Part shown: positions 16,310 through 24,480 of the stretch, one piece after another | Numbering within the stretch: position 1 is the first letter of the stretch | How the letters are laid out: each line of letters begins with the position of its first letter | DNA from: Roseomonas sp. | GTDB taxonomy: Bacteria > Pseudomonadota > Alphaproteobacteria > Acetobacterales > Acetobacteraceae | DNA length: 64,000 nucleotides | Assembly: GCA_020249145.1 (NCBI GenBank) | Contig: JADCGF010000011.1 | Location: 139,012-203,011, forward strand | Reading direction: 5' to 3' | Notes under the pieces: model-generated | What the model saw: the letters and a program-made list of their open reading frames with translations, nothing else | What the model was told of the DNA's origin: nothing | Databases searched by the model: none | Translations under genes and position numbers: made by a program

Positions 16310-16347
16310 AAAAAAAACAGCCCGGGGCTTGGCACAGGGCCAGCCCC
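16310..16347 (-). promoter_or_regulatory. Terminator-like element between atpE and atpF'
   Basis: On the minus strand between atpE and atpF', GGGGCT / AGCCCC (16342-16347 with 16324-16329), or alternatively GCCC / GGGC (16337-16340 with 16320-16323), can pair upstream of eight T residues (16317-16310). The stem is weak, so partial termination is more likely than full. It would lower b and b' relative to the c ring, which fits their stoichiometry. Function is inferred. Confidence 0.5.
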
Positions 16348-16390
16348 GTAACCAAAAGGCCCCAGCCGGAGGCGGCCAGGGCCTCAGCCA

Positions 16391-16615
16391 TCACGCGAAC
16401 AAGATAAGGAAGGCGATGAGCAGCGCGAAAAGAGCCACAGCTTCCGTCAGCGCGAAGCCCAGAATACCGATCGGGAACACGGCATCACGCGCAGCCGGGT
16501 TGCGGGCAACGCTGGTGATCAGCGCGGAGAAGATATTGCCAATCCCAAGACCCACGCCGAACAGCGCAATAACAGCGATACCGGCACCAAGGGCCTTCGC
16601 AGCAGCAACTTCCAT
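16391..16615 (-). CDS. atpE: ATP synthase F0 subunit c
   Basis: The proton-carrying ring subunit, 74 aa in two membrane helices. Helix 1 has the glycine-rich [19 protein letters not shown], the polar loop has RNPAA, and helix 2 has [19 protein letters not shown] with the essential carboxylate Glu in the LTEAVA segment. The ATG at 16615 follows GGAATG-type Shine-Dalgarno bases; an in-frame extension to 16663 is not needed. It lies between atpB and atpF' on the minus strand. Confidence 0.97.
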   Translation of the reverse strand: MEVAAAKALGAGIAVIALFGVGLGIGNIFSALITSVARNPAARDAVFPIGILGFALTEAVALFALLIAFLILFA

Positions 16616-16669
16616 GACACATTCCTTCCGTTTGACTTCAACAGATTTCCGAAAACGACCCAACGCCCA

Positions 16670-17425
16670 TCAGTGCAGATGCACCGCGTCGTGGAGATAG
16701 ATGCTCGTCAAGATGGCGAACACATAGGCCTGGAGGAACGCCACCAGGAACTCAAACCCAACAAGGGCAATGTTCACGCCAAGGGGCAACACCGCCACGA
16801 AGGGACCAACCGCGCCAAGCCCACCCAGCAGGACCACGAAGGTGGCAAACACCTTCAGCATCACGTGCCCTGCCACCATATTTGCGAATAGGCGGACGGA
16901 AAGGCTCACCACGCGGGAGAAATAGGAAATCACTTCAACCGGTATGATGATCGGCGCCAGCCACACAGGCGCGCCTTCCGGAAAGAAGTAACTGAAAAAA
17001 TGCATGCCATGGCGCATCAGCGCGATCACCGTCACGGTCACGAAAACAATTAGGGCCAGCGTCAGCGTGACCGCGATGTGAGAGGTGAAGGTGAAGGAAT
17101 AGGGCAGCATGCCAAGCAGATTGCCAAACAGCACGAACATGAAAATGGCGAAGACGAAGGGGAAATACTTCTTGCCTTCAGCGCCGACCTGTTCGGTGAC
17201 CATGCCATGGATAAATTCGTAACTGGCTTCGCCCAGCGATTGCAGCCGCCCTGGGATCATCGCGCCGCGTGCAGCGGCAGCCATGATGAATAGTGTGATC
17301 AGGCCAAGGGCCAATAGCATGAATGCGTTGGACTGGCTGAAACCGATAGACTGCCCGAAGAAGCCCAAAAAGGGCGTCAATTCGAACTGACTCAGCGCGT
17401 CAATCGTCTTGCCTTCCTTTGCCAC
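16670..17425 (-). CDS. atpB: ATP synthase F0 subunit a
   Basis: The stator a subunit that forms the proton half-channels, 251 aa with five or six membrane helices. The essential Arg lies in the conserved helix of SLSVRLFANMVAGHVMLKV near residue 190; FLQAYVFAILTSIYLHDAVH closes the protein. The GTG at 17425 has GAGGGG six bases upstream; a TTG at 17431 would abut that sequence, so GTG is preferred. It follows atpI by 22 bases and precedes atpE by 54. Confidence 0.95.
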   Translation of the reverse strand: MAKEGKTIDALSQFELTPFLGFFGQSIGFSQSNAFMLLALGLITLFIMAAAARGAMIPGRLQSLGEASYEFIHGMVTEQVGAEGKKYFPFVFAIFMFVLFGNLLGMLPYSFTFTSHIAVTLTLALIVFVTVTVIALMRHGMHFFSYFFPEGAPVWLAPIIIPVEVISYFSRVVSLSVRLFANMVAGHVMLKVFATFVVLLGGLGAVGPFVAVLPLGVNIALVGFEFLVAFLQAYVFAILTSIYLHDAVHLH

Positions 17426-17447
17426 CGGCAACCCCTCGTCTCTCAGA

Positions 17448-17744
17448 TCATGTCACGCGCGAACGGCGACGCGGGTTGAAAAGGCGATACACATTCAACA
17501 CCCCGGCGACGCTGCCCATGACGAAAAACACGAGGAAGAGCCAAGGCCAAGTGCCGAGCCAGCGATCGAGTGCCCACCCGATGCCAATCCCAACCACAAG
17601 GGCCGAGACAACCTCTGCCCCTGCACGCAGCCCGATTCCCCATGGACCTGTCGGCAAGCCTTTTTGGCCGTTCGGGCCAATTTCAAGCCCTTCGCGAGCC
17701 CGTGCTTGCCTTAACCGTTCATGAAGGTCTGGCTGGTTAGTCAC
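17448..17744 (-). CDS. atpI: ATP synthase accessory protein AtpI (AtpZ/AtpI family)
   Basis: A 98-aa membrane protein with two helices (about residues 37-57 and 65-87), with GAEVVSALVVGIGIGWALD and LFLVFFVMGSVAGVLNVYR. The family helps assemble the c ring and has been linked to magnesium transport. The GTG at 17744 has GGGGAG at good spacing. It is the first gene of the F0 operon, directly downstream of the promoter at 17784-17812. Confidence 0.9.
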   Translation of the reverse strand: MTNQPDLHERLRQARAREGLEIGPNGQKGLPTGPWGIGLRAGAEVVSALVVGIGIGWALDRWLGTWPWLFLVFFVMGSVAGVLNVYRLFNPRRRSRVT

Positions 17745-17783
17745 CTTTTGCTCCCCAGGCGCAAATCGCCAGAAGGCGACGGG

Positions 17784-17812
17784 GCTTTACGGGGGGGGGC
17801 TGCCACTGTCAA
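17784..17812 (-). promoter_or_regulatory. Sigma-70 promoter of the F0 ATP synthase operon
   Basis: On the minus strand, a perfect -35 box TTGACA (17812-17807) is followed after exactly 17 bases by TAAAGC (17789-17784), a fair -10 box. The atpI start lies 39 bases further on. The 17-base spacer contains a run of nine C residues (17799-17791), so its length could vary by slippage. Confidence 0.75.
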
Positions 17813-17883
17813 GCATGTGCGGCGCAGCAAAAGCCCATTTTCGTGGCCTGTTACATGCATTATCCGCCCTCCCAGGGCGCGGC

Positions 17884-18261
17884 TTAGCGCGGCGGCGCGG
17901 GGGGGCGCGGTGAAGCGGGCGCCGGGCGTGATGCGGAACGCGACGCGGGCCGTGATGCGGTGCTTGGCCGCGGCGGCGGGGGCGGCGGCGGGCGACGGAT
18001 AGCGAAGCGCTGCTTGGCCGGCGGCAGCGCGCCCCATTGGCGGATGACGGCCTCCTCACTCGAAGTGTTATAGCCAAGCCGCCGCATCGCCTCCCGCGCG
18101 CGGCGCTTCTGGTCTTCGTTCAGCCTATCCCAGGCGATGGGGCCGGGGGCGAAAACCTGTTCGGGTTCCTCCATCGGGGGCGCGGTGGTCACGGGCGGGG
18201 CCTGATTCGGCTGCGCGCAGGCAGCCGGCAGCAGGGCCAGCAGGAAAAACCGGCGCTTCAT
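17884..18261 (-). CDS. Putative small lipoprotein with Pro/Arg-rich tail
   Basis: A 125-aa protein I do not recognise. The N-terminus MKRRFFLLALLPAACAQ looks like a lipoprotein signal with Cys near residue 15, though Pro at -3 makes the lipobox imperfect. A short folded part (about 45-90: AWDRLNEDQKRRAREAMRRL) is followed by RRPPPPPPPRPSTASR and more Pro/Arg/Ser repeats to the end. ATG 18261 overlaps the xthA stop. The tail may span or bind the cell wall (inference). It lies directly upstream of the ATP synthase promoter. Confidence 0.7.
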   Translation of the reverse strand: MKRRFFLLALLPAACAQPNQAPPVTTAPPMEEPEQVFAPGPIAWDRLNEDQKRRAREAMRRLGYNTSSEEAVIRQWGALPPAKQRFAIRRPPPPPPPRPSTASRPASRSASRPAPASPRPPAPPR

Positions 18262-19085
18262 GGCTGAAGCTCCACCAGCACCGGCACATGGTCTGACGCC
18301 TGCGGCCAATCCCGCGCATCCTTCAGCACCATATGGCGCTTGAGCCCACCCGCCAGGTCATCACTCACCCAGACATGATCGAGCCGCCGGCCACGATCCG
18401 CCGCGCGCCAATCCCGCGCGCGATAGGACCACCAAGTGTAGAGCTTCTGATCTTCCGGCACGAAATGACGCAGCGCGTCATGCCAGCCGGCGGCCTTCTG
18501 CCAGCCCAAAAGCCCTTCAACTTCGATGGGTGTGTGCGACACCACATCCAATAACTGCTTATGGGACCAGACATCATGCTCCAGCGGCGCGATGTTCAAA
18601 TCCCCCACCAGCACGGCGCGGCGCGCGCCTCGGCCCGCAAACCAGCGCGTGGCTTCGGCGACAAAATCAAGCTTATGGCCGAATTTCGGATTGGCAGCGC
18701 GGTCCGGGATATCGCCACCCGCCGGCACGTAGAAATTATGCACTTCAACTGGGCCGCCCGGTGCATCCAGCATCACGCCCAAATGCCGGCAATCACCCTT
18801 GGCGCACCAATCGGGATCATCTTCGCGCAAGCTGATCGGCAGGCGGGACAGCACCGCGACGCCATTATAGCCTTTCATGCCGCGCACCAGGCGATGCGTG
18901 AAGCCAAGGGCGGCGATGCCTTCATGCGGAAACGCCTCATCCGGACATTTGGTTTCCTGCAGGCAGATCACATCCGGCGCCAGATCAGCGACCAGCTTTT
19001 GCAGCAAGGGCAAGCGCAGCCGCACGCTATTGATGTTCCAGGTCGCGATGCGAAGAGCCTGCCGCGCCGTGCCGCGTTTCGCCAT
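18258..19085 (-). CDS. xthA: Exodeoxyribonuclease III
   Basis: A base-excision-repair nuclease with AP endonuclease and 3'-5' exonuclease activity, 275 aa. Motifs of the exonuclease-endonuclease-phosphatase fold are complete: TWNINSVRLRL near residue 16, LQETKCPDEAFP near 43 (metal-binding Glu), NFYVPAGGDIPD near 116, VGDLNIAPLEHDVW near 160 (catalytic Asp/Asn) and SDHVPVLVEL at the end (catalytic Asp-His). ATG 19085 is chosen over upstream in-frame codons that overlap asnB. It lies 14 bases after asnB on the same strand. Confidence 0.95.
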   Translation of the reverse strand: MAKRGTARQALRIATWNINSVRLRLPLLQKLVADLAPDVICLQETKCPDEAFPHEGIAALGFTHRLVRGMKGYNGVAVLSRLPISLREDDPDWCAKGDCRHLGVMLDAPGGPVEVHNFYVPAGGDIPDRAANPKFGHKLDFVAEATRWFAGRGARRAVLVGDLNIAPLEHDVWSHKQLLDVVSHTPIEVEGLLGWQKAAGWHDALRHFVPEDQKLYTWWSYRARDWRAADRGRRLDHVWVSDDLAGGLKRHMVLKDARDWPQASDHVPVLVELQP

Positions 19086-19099
19086 GGGTTTTCCTGTCG

Positions 19100-20857
19100 T
19101 CACTTTTGGGAAAGAGTTTCGAAAATATCGCCCGCAGGCGCGGCGCCTTGAATATGGCGCCGATGCCATAGCGCATAGAACAGCAAATGCCAGGCGGCGA
19201 AGCCTTCGCGCTTGCCGCCTGCCGCGCGAAACAGCGGCAGGATGCGATCCGGCTTGGCAATTTCCGCAACCCCTGCTTGGCCTGCCACCAGCGGCGCCAG
19301 CTTATCCGCCACATCCGCGATCCAGGCGCCCACCGGCACGGTAAAACCCTGCTTGGCGCGGAAGGGCTCGCTGGCCGGAAACTTCTTCGCGAGCCATTGG
19401 CGCAGCAGGTATTTCCCGCGCCCATCACGAATCTTGAGCTTATCTGGCAGACGGAACGCAGCGGCGGCCATGCCGGGGTCAAGGAAGGGCGTGCGGCCTT
19501 CAACCCCATGCGCCATCAGGCAGCGATCAAGCTTGATTAACAAATCATGCGCCAACCAATCGGCGCAATCGGTCGCTTGCGCGATTTGCAGTCGCGATCG
19601 CCCGGGCAGCGCGGCTGCGGCTTCGGCGGCGGCAATGCCATCGCGCCAGCCGGTGAGGGATTCGCGCAGCACATCCAGCCGATCAAAGGCGCCATGGCCG
19701 CGCATGGTTTTGCCGCCCAGCCACCAGGGGCGCATCGCGGCGCGGTAGCGGCCATAGCCGCCGAACAGCTCATCGCCACCTTCGCCGGAAAGCACCACCT
19801 TCACTTCCTGCCGCGCGGCGCGGGCCAGGAACCAGGTGGGGATGATGGCGTAGTCAGCAGCGGGATCATCCATGCAGGCGACAATTTCCGGCAAATGCCG
19901 CCAGACCATCTCACGCGTGACATTCACGCGCACATGGCGCGCCCCGGCGGCGGCGGCGGCCTTGGCAGCAGCTTCGCGTTCATCGGCAGCGCCGGCCACA
20001 TCAAACCCCGCTGTGAAGGCCAAAACGGGCGCTGTATTGATGCGCGCCATGGCGGCCAATACGGCGGCGGAGTCTGTCCCGCCAGAGAGGAACATGCCGT
20101 AGGGCACATCGCTCCGCTGATGCAGATCAACGCTTTCCATCAGCGCTGCATCCAATCGCGCGAGTGCGGCTTCTTCCGAGATGATTTCAGGCCCTTCCAC
20201 TGGCAGCGCGGCACGCCTCTCGCGTGCAATGATGCGGCCATCAGCGATGGTGATCGTCTCACCGGGTAGGACGCGGCTGATGCCTTGGAAAATCGTCTCT
20301 GGCCCGCTGGTGAACTGCACTTGCAGCAATTCATGCAAAGCGGGGCGATGAAGCTGCGGCGTGACCAAACCGGCAGCGATCAGCGCCTGCGGTTCGGAGG
20401 CAAAGGCGATGCCATCATGGATTTCGGCGATATAGAGTGGCTTGATACCAAAGGGGTCACGCGCCAGCAGCACATGCCGCGCAGCGCGATCATGGATCGC
20501 AATGCCATACATGCCGCGCAGCAATTGAGCGAAGCCCGCCCCGTCGCGGCGGTATAAATGCAAGGGCGGTTCGCAATCGGAAGCCGTTGCGGCAGGCAGT
20601 GCGTGATCCTTCCGCAATTCGCGGTAATTATAGATCTCACCATTCGCGACCAAGGCGGCAGCACCGGCGAAGAACGGTTGATCGCCGGTCGCAAGATCTA
20701 TGATCGCAAGGCGGGCTTGGGCGAGTGCGACATTGCCGGACACATGATGCCCCACGCCATCCGGCCCGCGATGCGCCAGCGCACGCGTGAGCGCTTCCAG
20801 CACCGTGGCCGAGGGTGAGGCGCCGGCGCGCAGCGCAAGCCCTGCTATGCCGCACAT
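19100..20857 (-). CDS. asnB: Asparagine synthase (glutamine-hydrolysing)
   Basis: A 585-aa class II amidotransferase. The N-terminal Cys2 (MCGIAGLAL) is the glutaminase nucleophile, and ALVANGEIYNYRELR near 70 is glutaminase-typical. The synthetase domain begins with the ATP-binding PP-loop FLSGGTDSAAVLAAM near 252 and carries SGEGGDELFGGYGRY near 355. Its place right after three glycosyltransferases (4-base gap) suggests that it amidates a sugar or surface-glycan precursor, as such AsnB-like proteins often do. Ordinary asparagine synthesis is also possible. Confidence 0.93.
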   Translation of the reverse strand: MCGIAGLALRAGASPSATVLEALTRALAHRGPDGVGHHVSGNVALAQARLAIIDLATGDQPFFAGAAALVANGEIYNYRELRKDHALPAATASDCEPPLHLYRRDGAGFAQLLRGMYGIAIHDRAARHVLLARDPFGIKPLYIAEIHDGIAFASEPQALIAAGLVTPQLHRPALHELLQVQFTSGPETIFQGISRVLPGETITIADGRIIARERRAALPVEGPEIISEEAALARLDAALMESVDLHQRSDVPYGMFLSGGTDSAAVLAAMARINTAPVLAFTAGFDVAGAADEREAAAKAAAAAGARHVRVNVTREMVWRHLPEIVACMDDPAADYAIIPTWFLARAARQEVKVVLSGEGGDELFGGYGRYRAAMRPWWLGGKTMRGHGAFDRLDVLRESLTGWRDGIAAAEAAAALPGRSRLQIAQATDCADWLAHDLLIKLDRCLMAHGVEGRTPFLDPGMAAAAFRLPDKLKIRDGRGKYLLRQWLAKKFPASEPFRAKQGFTVPVGAWIADVADKLAPLVAGQAGVAEIAKPDRILPLFRAAGGKREGFAAWHLLFYALWHRRHIQGAAPAGDIFETLSQK

Positions 20858-20861
20858 GGCG

Positions 20862-21890
20862 TCACGTCCTTCCCGCAGGCTTGAGTTCGGCCAGCAAGCG
20901 CTGCCAGCGCGACATCACCGGCGCCTCGGCAAAGCTGGTGGCGAAATGCGCGCGCCCGGCCGCACCAAGCGCTGCGGCGCGGGCGGGATTTTCAGCCAGC
21001 CCCGTAATAGCGGCGGCAAGGGCGGGCGCGTCTTCGCGCGCCACCAACAGGCCATCGGCGCCATCGCTGATCAATTCACTTGGGCCTTGTGCGGCGGCGG
21101 CTATCACGGGCTTCGCCGCAGACCAGGCTTCCAGCACGATATTGCCGAGCGGTTCATGGCGCGATGAACAAATAAACATATCCGCCGCTGCCAATAGCGC
21201 GCCGATATCGCGCCGCCAGCCCAGAAAGCTCACGCGATCTGTGATGCCAAGTTCTGCGGCCAAGGCGCGCAAGGCCGCTTCCTCTGGCCCCGCGCCTGCC
21301 AGATATAAATGCCCGCGCGGCAGCAGCGCGATGGCGCGCAGCAGCACATCAAAACCCTTATTGGGATGCAGCCGACCCATGGCCAAAAGCTTCGGTGCGC
21401 TCGATGGCACGGGCAGATCAGCGGGCGCTGCGCCGGAAAAATCATCAGCGAAATTGGGCAAATAATGCACGCGCTCTGCCGGCCAGCCCCGTGCTGCAAT
21501 GCTGCGCACCAGATCATGCGTATTGGCCACCAGATGATCGCAATGGCGGAAATACTTCAGGTCGTAATAGCCACCGAAACGCCCGATCAGCGTCCAGGGG
21601 CCTTGCGGCGTGAAGCGCGCGGCGCGCTGCATCCAGGCCATGACAAGATCAGGCTTGAAATCCTGCAAGGCGCGCTGCACGCGCCGCTTGGTGAACAAAT
21701 CCAGCGCGCCACCAAAGGCCAATTCCACTGGCTGCAAGCCCGCTTTGCGCAGCCTAGCGGCGCGTTCTGAATCACGCCGGATGATAGGCAGGGCAACATC
21801 GCCCGCGTGATGCAACGCGATGGTGGCGCGTTCGTAGAAGGCTTCAGCACCGCCAATCGGCGCGCCGGCCATAACCTGCGCAATCCTCAT
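20862..21890 (-). CDS. Glycosyltransferase family 4 protein
   Basis: A 342-aa GT-B enzyme. The N-terminal MRIAQVMAGAPIGGAEAFYE includes the donor-fold GG motif. The C-terminal half has LLAMGRLHPNKGFDVLLRA near 185, LAGAGPEEAALRALA near 218 and the nucleotide-sugar binding EPLGNIVLEAWSAAKPVIA near 268 with its E-x7-E spacing. ATG 21890 overlaps the stop of the preceding glycosyltransferase (ATGA); the longer open frame to 22208 is a shadow of that gene. Part of a four-gene surface-glycan cluster; probably adds a core LPS sugar (inference). Confidence 0.9.
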   Translation of the reverse strand: MRIAQVMAGAPIGGAEAFYERATIALHHAGDVALPIIRRDSERAARLRKAGLQPVELAFGGALDLFTKRRVQRALQDFKPDLVMAWMQRAARFTPQGPWTLIGRFGGYYDLKYFRHCDHLVANTHDLVRSIAARGWPAERVHYLPNFADDFSGAAPADLPVPSSAPKLLAMGRLHPNKGFDVLLRAIALLPRGHLYLAGAGPEEAALRALAAELGITDRVSFLGWRRDIGALLAAADMFICSSRHEPLGNIVLEAWSAAKPVIAAAAQGPSELISDGADGLLVAREDAPALAAAITGLAENPARAAALGAAGRAHFATSFAEAPVMSRWQRLLAELKPAGRT

Positions 21891-22666
21891 GGTTTCTGCC
21901 CACCATGGCGCTCCGGCTCCAGCCGCGCTTTCAGATAGGACAGCAGCGGAAAGGCGCCCGTGCAAAACGCCAGCAGCACACCCCAGGCGCCTTCGCGATA
22001 GCCCTTGCGGGAGACATAGGATTTGAAGACGCGGCTCACGAATCGGCGCAGATTGGCGCGCAGCGTGCCGATATCGCCGGAAGCAATCAAATCCGCTGCC
22101 TTGGCGGATGAGTATTTGTCCAGCCGGCGCAGCATGTCCGAAACATCGCGATCCACCAGATGCACCAGCGCGCCGGTCTTGATTGGTGGGCCTTGCTTGC
22201 CCACCCAATCCAGACCCGGATGCACACGCTGCGCGCGCCAGTGTTTCGCGCCGCGCTGAAAAAGGCGGGGGACCGATGTGGTGCCGAAACTGCCGGCCCA
22301 GCCGTAGCGCAACAGCCTCTCACCCACGTAATTGTCCACGGGCACTTGATGCCAGGCGAATGTACTGGTGGCGATGACGCGGCGGATTTCTGCGGTAAGC
22401 GCGCCATCCACGCGTTCATCTGCATCCAATTCCAAAATCCAATCGCCGGCGCAGGCGGCGATGCCGGCATTGCGCCTGTCCCCTTCCAATTCCCAAGCGC
22501 CTTCCAGCACAAGGGCGCCCGCTGCGCGGGCAAGTGCGGCGCTGGCATCTGTGGTGCGGTCCAGCACCACCACAATCTCATCAGCGAAGGCGGCGGAGGT
22601 GAGGCAATCGGGCAGGCGCGCTTCTTCGTTGCGCGCCACGATCAGGATGGAAAGCTTTGGGGTCAC
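21887..22666 (-). CDS. Glycosyltransferase family 2 protein (WaaE/KdtX-like)
   Basis: A 259-aa GT-A enzyme. LSILIVARNEEARLPDCLTS opens the protein, DEIVVVLDRTTD is near 30, and the metal-binding WILELDADERVD near 77 corresponds to the DxD region. The C-terminal part (RVFKSYVSRKGYREGAWGV) is typical of the WaaE/KdtX group that adds glucose to the LPS core. GTG 22666 overlaps the upstream heptosyltransferase-like gene (GTGA). Acceptor and sugar are not determined. Confidence 0.9.
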   Translation of the reverse strand: MTPKLSILIVARNEEARLPDCLTSAAFADEIVVVLDRTTDASAALARAAGALVLEGAWELEGDRRNAGIAACAGDWILELDADERVDGALTAEIRRVIATSTFAWHQVPVDNYVGERLLRYGWAGSFGTTSVPRLFQRGAKHWRAQRVHPGLDWVGKQGPPIKTGALVHLVDRDVSDMLRRLDKYSSAKAADLIASGDIGTLRANLRRFVSRVFKSYVSRKGYREGAWGVLLAFCTGAFPLLSYLKARLEPERHGGQKP

Positions 22667-23586
22667 GCTGTCACCTCAGCGGCCTCGCCAAGTAGGGCCT
22701 TGGCGGCTTGCAGAACGCACGCCACGGGCAGATCTTCCATCGCCCCCTGGCCGGGTGGGCCATCGGCCAGCACGGCCTGCGCCTTGGGGCCGGCCGGGCC
22801 ATACTCATCCGAAGGGGTTGGGCCAAACAGGCCAAGCGTCGGCGCACCAGCGGCGGCGGCCAGGTGCATCAGCCCGGAATCATTGCCGATGAAAATCGCG
22901 GCGCGCGCCAGCACCGCCGCCACCTCGGGCAGGTCAAGCTTGCCTACCAGGTCAAGCGCCTGGGGCAAGGCGGTCAGAACGGGGGTCGCCATGCTGTGCT
23001 CCTGATCCCCCGGCCCGCCCAGAATGGCAATCCCGGCGCCGGGCAGCGCCCCATCCGGCGCGGTGAGGCTGAGGGCGAGTTCCGCGAAGCGTTCCGCCGG
23101 CCAGACCTTGCGATGCCAATTCGCGGTTGGCCCCAAGACCAGCCAGGGGAGCCCTTCCGGCAGCAGCGAAGCCGCCCGCGCGACATCTTCCGGCGCCGTC
23201 CAGATTACCGGCAGCGGCGGCGGGGTCACCCCCAATAGCGCCGCCAAATGGGTCAGCCGATGCCCGGGGCGCCGCCCGCCCTGGATCACCCTGCGTTCGC
23301 GCGTCCAGAGCAGCCAGGCAATGGCGGAAGCGCGCAAATCCACCACCAAATCCCAGCGCGTGAAGGCAAGCGCGCCCCAGATTTCCAGCCAATGCAGCGA
23401 ATAGCGCCGCTTTTCCACGGCAATCAGCCGTTCAAGCCGCGGCATCCGCCGAAACACACCCTCCGCCACCCGCCCGCAGACAATGGTGAAGCGCGCTTCC
23501 GGATGCGCCAGCATCAGGTGATCCAGCAAACCCGTGGACAGCACCGCATCGCCAATGCGGGTGGAGGAGATGAAAAGAATGCGCAC
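22663..23586 (-). CDS. Glycosyltransferase family 9 protein (heptosyltransferase-like)
   Basis: A 307-aa GT-B enzyme of the ADP-heptose LPS heptosyltransferase family. MRILFISSTRIGDAVLSTGL at the N-terminus and FIGNDSGLMHLAAAAGAP near 240, followed by LGLFGPTPSDEYGP, are diagnostic. It starts the minus-strand run GT9-GT2-GT4-asnB-xthA and diverges from ygfZ, with 72 bases between the starts to hold both promoters. It probably acts at the cytoplasmic face of the inner membrane in LPS core synthesis; the sugar may not be heptose. Confidence 0.9.
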   Translation of the reverse strand: MRILFISSTRIGDAVLSTGLLDHLMLAHPEARFTIVCGRVAEGVFRRMPRLERLIAVEKRRYSLHWLEIWGALAFTRWDLVVDLRASAIAWLLWTRERRVIQGGRRPGHRLTHLAALLGVTPPPLPVIWTAPEDVARAASLLPEGLPWLVLGPTANWHRKVWPAERFAELALSLTAPDGALPGAGIAILGGPGDQEHSMATPVLTALPQALDLVGKLDLPEVAAVLARAAIFIGNDSGLMHLAAAAGAPTLGLFGPTPSDEYGPAGPKAQAVLADGPPGQGAMEDLPVACVLQAAKALLGEAAEVTA

Positions 23587-23658
23587 CCGCGCGCCTTACC
23601 ACTTCCGGCGCGCGAGGGGGAGGTTGCAGCGGCGCCCCAGGCGACACAGGTTTAGCCC

Positions 23659-24480
23659 ATGAACATCGCGCTGCTGCCAGACCGTGCCGTTTTGGAGATC
23701 TCGGGGGAGGACCGTGTCGCCTTCCTACAGGGGTTGATTTCCAATGATGTGACCAAGGCGCGGGCAAATCAGGCGATCTGGGCCGCTTTGCTGACGCCGC
23801 AAGGCAAGTGGCTCGCGGATTTTTTCGTAATCGCCTCGGGCGATTTGCTGCTTTTGGATGTGGAAGCGGCGCAGCTTTCTATGCTGGCCCAGCGCCTTTC
23901 GCGCTTCAAGCTGCGCGCCAAGGTGGCGTTGCGTGATGCCTCGGCGGAGTGGCTGGTTCATGCCGCCTGGGGGGAAGGGGTGCCGCCCGAGGGGCTTGCG
24001 GCGCGCGACCCGCGCCTGCCGGAAGCGGGGTGGCGCGTGCTGTCGCCCGCTGGCCTGCCCACGCATGCCAGTGCCGAGGATTATGCCGCGCATCGGATTG
24101 GCCTTGGCTTGCCAGATGGGTCGAAGGATATGGAGGCCGAGAAATCCGTCCTGCTGGAAGGCGGCTTTGATGAGCTCAACGGTATTTCCTGGACCAAGGG
24201 CTGCTATATGGGCCAGGAACTGACCGCGCGGACGCGCTATCGTGGCTTGCTCAAGCGCCGGCTCGTGCCGGTGGCGATTGAAGGCACAGCACCTGAACGC
24301 GGCACCCCTATTCTGACGCCAAATGGCGCTGAGGCCGGGGAGATGCGTTCCAGCCTATGCGCGCAGGGCTTGGCGCTGCTGCGGTTGGAATGGCTGGATA
24401 AGGGGGCGCTGATAGCGGGCGGGGCACGGCTTACGCCGCAACCGCCTGCCTGGATGAAACTGCCGGAGGATAAGCCATGA
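23659..24480 (+). CDS. ygfZ: YgfZ/GcvT-domain folate-binding protein
   Basis: A 273-aa folate-dependent protein involved in repair or assembly of certain iron-sulfur enzymes. The YgfZ signature K-G-C-Y-x-G-Q-E is present as TKGCYMGQELTARTRYRG near residue 180, including its conserved Cys. The N-terminal half (ISGEDRVAFLQGLISNDV) is the GcvT-like folate-binding region. The stop overlaps the next gene (ATGA). Diverges from the glycosyltransferase cluster. Confidence 0.93.
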   Translation: MNIALLPDRAVLEISGEDRVAFLQGLISNDVTKARANQAIWAALLTPQGKWLADFFVIASGDLLLLDVEAAQLSMLAQRLSRFKLRAKVALRDASAEWLVHAAWGEGVPPEGLAARDPRLPEAGWRVLSPAGLPTHASAEDYAAHRIGLGLPDGSKDMEAEKSVLLEGGFDELNGISWTKGCYMGQELTARTRYRGLLKRRLVPVAIEGTAPERGTPILTPNGAEAGEMRSSLCAQGLALLRLEWLDKGALIAGGARLTPQPPAWMKLPEDKP

